Source: Terriglobales bacterium
Lineage (GTDB): Bacteria; Acidobacteriota; Terriglobia; Bryobacterales; Bryobacteraceae
NCBI GenBank assembly: GCA_021372245.1
Contig: JAJFUV010000082.1
Coordinates: 1-42,806, forward strand
Length of the DNA: 42,806 bases
Direction of reading: 5' to 3'
The notes below the pieces were generated by a model, which saw only the letters and a list, made by a program, of their open reading frames with translations, was not told where the DNA came from and did not search any database. The translations under genes were made by a program, and so were the position numbers. Below are positions 40,271-42,806 of this stretch, in pieces (within the stretch, counting starts at the first letter, position 1; every line of letters begins with the position of its first letter).

Positions 40271-41992
40271 ATGAGCAAGAGGCTTGCCACACTAATCCAG
40301 GAGTTTCCCGCCAACCCGCAGAGGGCGGGGCGCGCTATGCGCGAGTTGTCCGAGACGGACCCGAGGGCCTTCCTGGCCGAATCCATCGATATCCTGCGCA
40401 GGTTGCCGAAAGGACCGGGCCTGGACTGTGTGCTGACGCTGCTTGCGCCGGACGATTACCTGGTGGATATCCTCTGGGACGACGATCTGCTGACCACGGC
40501 GCAGGCCACGGAGTTAGCGGCCTATGCCCAGCGGCTCGACGGGCAGCTTTCCTTGCACCTGGGGCAGCGGTTGGGGGCGGCCTCCGCGGGCGCCGGCAAT
40601 GACAAAATTGAGCGCGTCCTGGAAATCCTGACGGCTACCCCCGACGCGATGGTGCTGCCGTTGCTGCTGCCGTTCACGCGCCATCCCAACCGCCGCATAC
40701 GCTCCAAGGCCATTTTGATGATGGGGCTTGTAAACCGCAACGCCAAGTGGGCGGAGAAGCGGCTAGCGGACCCCGATCCGCGAGTACGCGCCAACGCGGT
40801 GGAATCCATGTGGAATGTCGATTCGCCGGAAGCGCGTGCGCTGCTCTCGAAGTCCGCCGGGGACCGGCACCACCGCGTGGCGGCCAACGCTTTGCTGGGA
40901 CTTTACCGCCTAGGCGATCCAACCGGGACCAGGCAGTTGATCGACATGTCGCGAAGCGAAGCGCCGGAGATGCGCGCCGCATCGGCTTGGGCCATGGGCG
41001 AGTGCGACGATCCCCGCTTCCTCAGCCGTCTTCGACAGTTGGCCGGTGATCCTTTCACTCGGGTGGCAGACAGCGCCGCCAAAGCCGCGGCGCGTATTCA
41101 AGTGCATCTGTGCCGGCAAGCGGATGCCGCACCGCTGCGTGTACGCCTGTTCGCCGAGCGTATTCGGCCAGCGGGGCAACGGGAATTGTGGGTGTCGGTC
41201 GCGAGCCCGGAGGGATTCCCTCTCCATGGTTTGACGCCAATGGCCTTCGCCGTCTATGAGGATGAACGCCTGGTCACGGACTACAGCGTCGAGGAGGCCC
41301 GTCAGTCCGAGTCCCTGGCAGCCGGATTTGCCTTCCCACGCTCCTTGCCGGCCGCGGTCGCCGGATGTTTGCGTTACAAGACCAAGCCGCATCAGTGGGC
41401 TCTGGCAGGCTACGTTTCCGGAGCCGGGCAAGGGACCGGAACGGCAGAGGAGAGGGCGGACTGCCTGCTTTCGGCCTCGCCCTCGGTCCTGACACAGGAA
41501 CTCGACCGGGCGGCCAGCGGCCAGGACTGCACCAGCCTGTATGCAGCCGTTCGCAGTTTACTGAAGGCGGTCAGCCAGGATCAGGAAAACAGGCACGTGA
41601 TCGTGCTCGTCTGCGCTCCGGAAGACTCCCACGAACTCGCCTCCTCGCAGGCGGGAATGGCGGAGCAGGCGCGGAAGCTCAGTGTTCCCATCCATGTGGT
41701 GGCGGGCCCCCACGTTCCAGCGGAATCGTACGTGTTGCTCGAAGAATTCGCGCACAAGTGCGGCGGACGGGCTTTGCGGATCTTCAGCGAGGAAAAGCTC
41801 GCCGATGCCGTATCCACGCTCTACCTGAGCTTGATGCACTCCTATCGAATTGCTTACCGGCACACGGACGCGAGTGGCGGCGCCTCTCAGACGATGGTCC
41901 GCGTGGCGTCACCCACCACGAGCGGGTACCACATGGTCGAAGACGCGAGCGAGATCGACCATCCGCTGACCGTCACAACGAGCGAGACTTGA
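40271..41992 (+). CDS. HEAT-repeat protein with C-terminal VWFA-like region
   Basis: 573 residues with no signal peptide. Residues ~110-285 hold HEAT-like helical repeats ('HPNRRIRSKAILMMGLV', 'DPDPRVRANAVESMW', 'APEMRAASAWAMGEC'). From ~290 a beta-rich part follows, and then a VWFA-like section ('CTSLYAAVRSLLKAVSQDQ', 'HVIVLVCAPEDSHE', 'LSVPIHVVAGPHV') similar in layout to the TIGR03436 proteins at 30165-33631 but with a degenerate metal site. Both halves are protein-binding modules. No catalytic motif is seen. The ATG follows AGAGGAGC, which is buried in a hairpin. It converges with the cyclophilin gene with a nine-base gap. Confidence 0.78.
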   Translation: MSKRLATLIQEFPANPQRAGRAMRELSETDPRAFLAESIDILRRLPKGPGLDCVLTLLAPDDYLVDILWDDDLLTTAQATELAAYAQRLDGQLSLHLGQRLGAASAGAGNDKIERVLEILTATPDAMVLPLLLPFTRHPNRRIRSKAILMMGLVNRNAKWAEKRLADPDPRVRANAVESMWNVDSPEARALLSKSAGDRHHRVAANALLGLYRLGDPTGTRQLIDMSRSEAPEMRAASAWAMGECDDPRFLSRLRQLAGDPFTRVADSAAKAAARIQVHLCRQADAAPLRVRLFAERIRPAGQRELWVSVASPEGFPLHGLTPMAFAVYEDERLVTDYSVEEARQSESLAAGFAFPRSLPAAVAGCLRYKTKPHQWALAGYVSGAGQGTGTAEERADCLLSASPSVLTQELDRAASGQDCTSLYAAVRSLLKAVSQDQENRHVIVLVCAPEDSHELASSQAGMAEQARKLSVPIHVVAGPHVPAESYVLLEEFAHKCGGRALRIFSEEKLADAVSTLYLSLMHSYRIAYRHTDASGGASQTMVRVASPTTSGYHMVEDASEIDHPLTVTTSET

Positions 41993-42001
41993 TCGAGTCC
42001 G

Positions 42002-42742
42002 TTACTTGGCCACCGACTTCGTGGCTTTCTTTGCGGATTTCGCGCCGGTCTTGGTCACAGCCTTCTTAGCGACTGCTTTCTTGGCAGCAGTGGCGGCGCG
42101 AACCACCTCGGGGGCGTTCGGTGGAACCGCACCCACGCGCTGGATGCTCACCTTCACCATCCGCACGGCGGTGCGCGGCTTGTCGTTGGAATCGCGCGGC
42201 ACACGGGCGATCTTACCCACCAGCGGCTGGCCGTCCACAACCTGCCCAAAGATCGTGTGCTTGCCGTTGAGGTGCGGCGTCGGCACTTCGGTGATGAAGA
42301 ACTGGCAGTTGCCGGTCTTCGGCTCGCCCGTGTTGGCCATGGCCAAGCGGCCCGGAACGTCGAACTTCAAGGTGGGGACGAACTCGTCGATAATGACGAA
42401 GCCCGGATCGCCCATGCCGGTTCCAGTCGGGTCGCCACCCTGAATCATGAAGCCGGGCAGCACGCGGTGGAAGATAGTCCCTGCATAGAGGGGACGGCGG
42501 ACCCGCACTCCGGTCTTGGGATCACGCCACGCTTTGCGGCCCAGGGTGAGATCCACGAAATTCTTGACGGTGATGGGAGCTTCCTTCTCGAACAACTGCA
42601 CCACGACATTGCCCATGGTGGTTTCGAACGTGACGTACAGTCCATCCGGACGGGCAGCCGGCTGCGCGGCGGGCGGAGTCTGCGCCGAAGCCAGGCTGAC
42701 GATGCTCAACGCGATCAGGGTAACGATGGAAACAGTCCTCAT
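42002..42742 (-). CDS. Exported cyclophilin-type peptidyl-prolyl isomerase with Lys/Ala-rich tail
   Basis: 246 residues from ATG 42742. The signal peptide MRTVSIVTLIALSIVSLASA is followed by a Pro/Ala linker and a cyclophilin domain (~35-205) with 'IFHRVLPGFMIQGGDPTGTG' (catalytic Arg, PPIase signature), 'CQFFITEVPTPHLNGKHTIFG' and 'GRLAMAN'. It speeds cis-trans isomerisation of prolyl bonds, probably in the periplasm. The last ~33 residues are a Lys/Ala repeat tail (AAKKAVAKKAVTKTGAKSAK...) resembling histone H1-like tails, unusual on a cyclophilin. An 11-codon N-terminal extension is possible but would precede the signal peptide. TATAAA lies 9 bases upstream. Confidence 0.93.
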   Translation of the reverse strand: MRTVSIVTLIALSIVSLASAQTPPAAQPAARPDGLYVTFETTMGNVVVQLFEKEAPITVKNFVDLTLGRKAWRDPKTGVRVRRPLYAGTIFHRVLPGFMIQGGDPTGTGMGDPGFVIIDEFVPTLKFDVPGRLAMANTGEPKTGNCQFFITEVPTPHLNGKHTIFGQVVDGQPLVGKIARVPRDSNDKPRTAVRMVKVSIQRVGAVPPNAPEVVRAATAAKKAVAKKAVTKTGAKSAKKATKSVAK

Positions 42743-42751
42743 GACTGCCAG

Positions 42752-42757
42752 TTTATA
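42752..42757 (-). promoter_or_regulatory. Candidate -10 element of the cyclophilin gene
   Basis: TATAAA on the minus strand, 9 bases before ATG 42742. The opposite strand of the same spot reads TATACT (42754-42759), so it may be a shared divergent promoter. Confidence 0.35.
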
Positions 42758-42773
42758 CTGAAACCAAACATTC

Positions 42774-42806
42774 ATGCCTACTGCAAGACTCTTCTGTGCC
42801 TTGTTC
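42774..42806 (+). CDS. Possible start of a divergent CDS, cut by the window edge
   Basis: ATG 42774 opens 11 codons (MPTARLFCALF) that look like the beginning of a signal peptide. TATACT lies 14 bases upstream. Too short to identify. It could be chance. Confidence 0.25.
   Translation, partial: MPTARLFCALF

Noticed and set aside
1..42806. Mobile element, prophage or defence island
   Set aside because: No transposase, integrase, terminal inverted repeats, phage genes or tRNA-flanked insertion. Codon use looks even and most genes are housekeeping or envelope genes.

Overview
The window looks like a chromosomal segment from a GC-rich, Gram-negative member of the Acidobacteriota, most likely a Solibacter/Bryobacter-type organism. 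I infer this from lineage-typical secreted proteins: two tandem 'VWFA-related Acidobacterial' proteins and a protein with a TIGR03437-like domain. Lipid A/Kdo genes, TolC-RND efflux and TonB/ExbBD genes show a diderm envelope. I see no rRNA, tRNA, CRISPR array, insertion sequence, prophage or integrase. Coding density is very high and no gap without a gene exceeds about 300 bases.

Layout. 1-2905 (-): an edge-truncated secreted GH106-like glycosidase. 2954-4327 (+): a divergent secreted TIGR03437-like/TonB C-terminal protein. 4462-10798 (-): a complete tripartite RND efflux operon (pump, adaptor, TolC). 10961-14493 (+): two exported serine peptidases (S9, S10). 14533-14736 (-): a cold-shock protein. 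15011-16039 (+): a TonB-like protein. 16068-26658 (-): a long co-directional cluster read as tgt, yajC, secD, secF, tonB, exbB, exbD, exbD, TPR lipoprotein, (p)ppGpp synthetase/hydrolase, DUF971. It links tRNA modification, Sec export, TonB energisation and the stringent response. 26715-30148 (+): a CehA/McbA-type metallohydrolase and an unknown protein. 30165-35999 (-): a tight three-gene unit of an MrfA/YprA-like helicase and two paralogous secreted VWFA proteins. 36046-36615 (-): a PilZ protein and a small 46-residue ORF with a strong Shine-Dalgarno. 36794-37303 (+): an Ogt-type DNA repair protein. 37260-39641 (-): a WaaA-LpxK fusion. 39625-41992 (+): a secreted unknown protein and a HEAT/VWFA-like protein. 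42002-42742 (-): an exported cyclophilin with a Lys/Ala-rich tail. A divergent CDS may begin at the right edge.

The strongest unusual signals are these. (i) A -10-like hexamer lies only 4-11 bases before the start codon at about eight transcription-unit heads that lack a Shine-Dalgarno, which suggests widespread leaderless transcription. (ii) A 10-bp hairpin captures the ribosome-binding site of the HEAT/VWFA gene and probably couples it to the gene upstream. (iii) One polypeptide joins the Kdo transferase and lipid A 4'-kinase. (iv) A DNA-repair-type helicase is co-transcribed with two secreted VWFA paralogs whose 3' ends share an exact 59-bp repeat. (v) A 14-bp palindrome sits in the likely promoter of the efflux operon. 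I found no wholly new multi-gene system that I could defend. The helicase-VWFA unit is the closest candidate.
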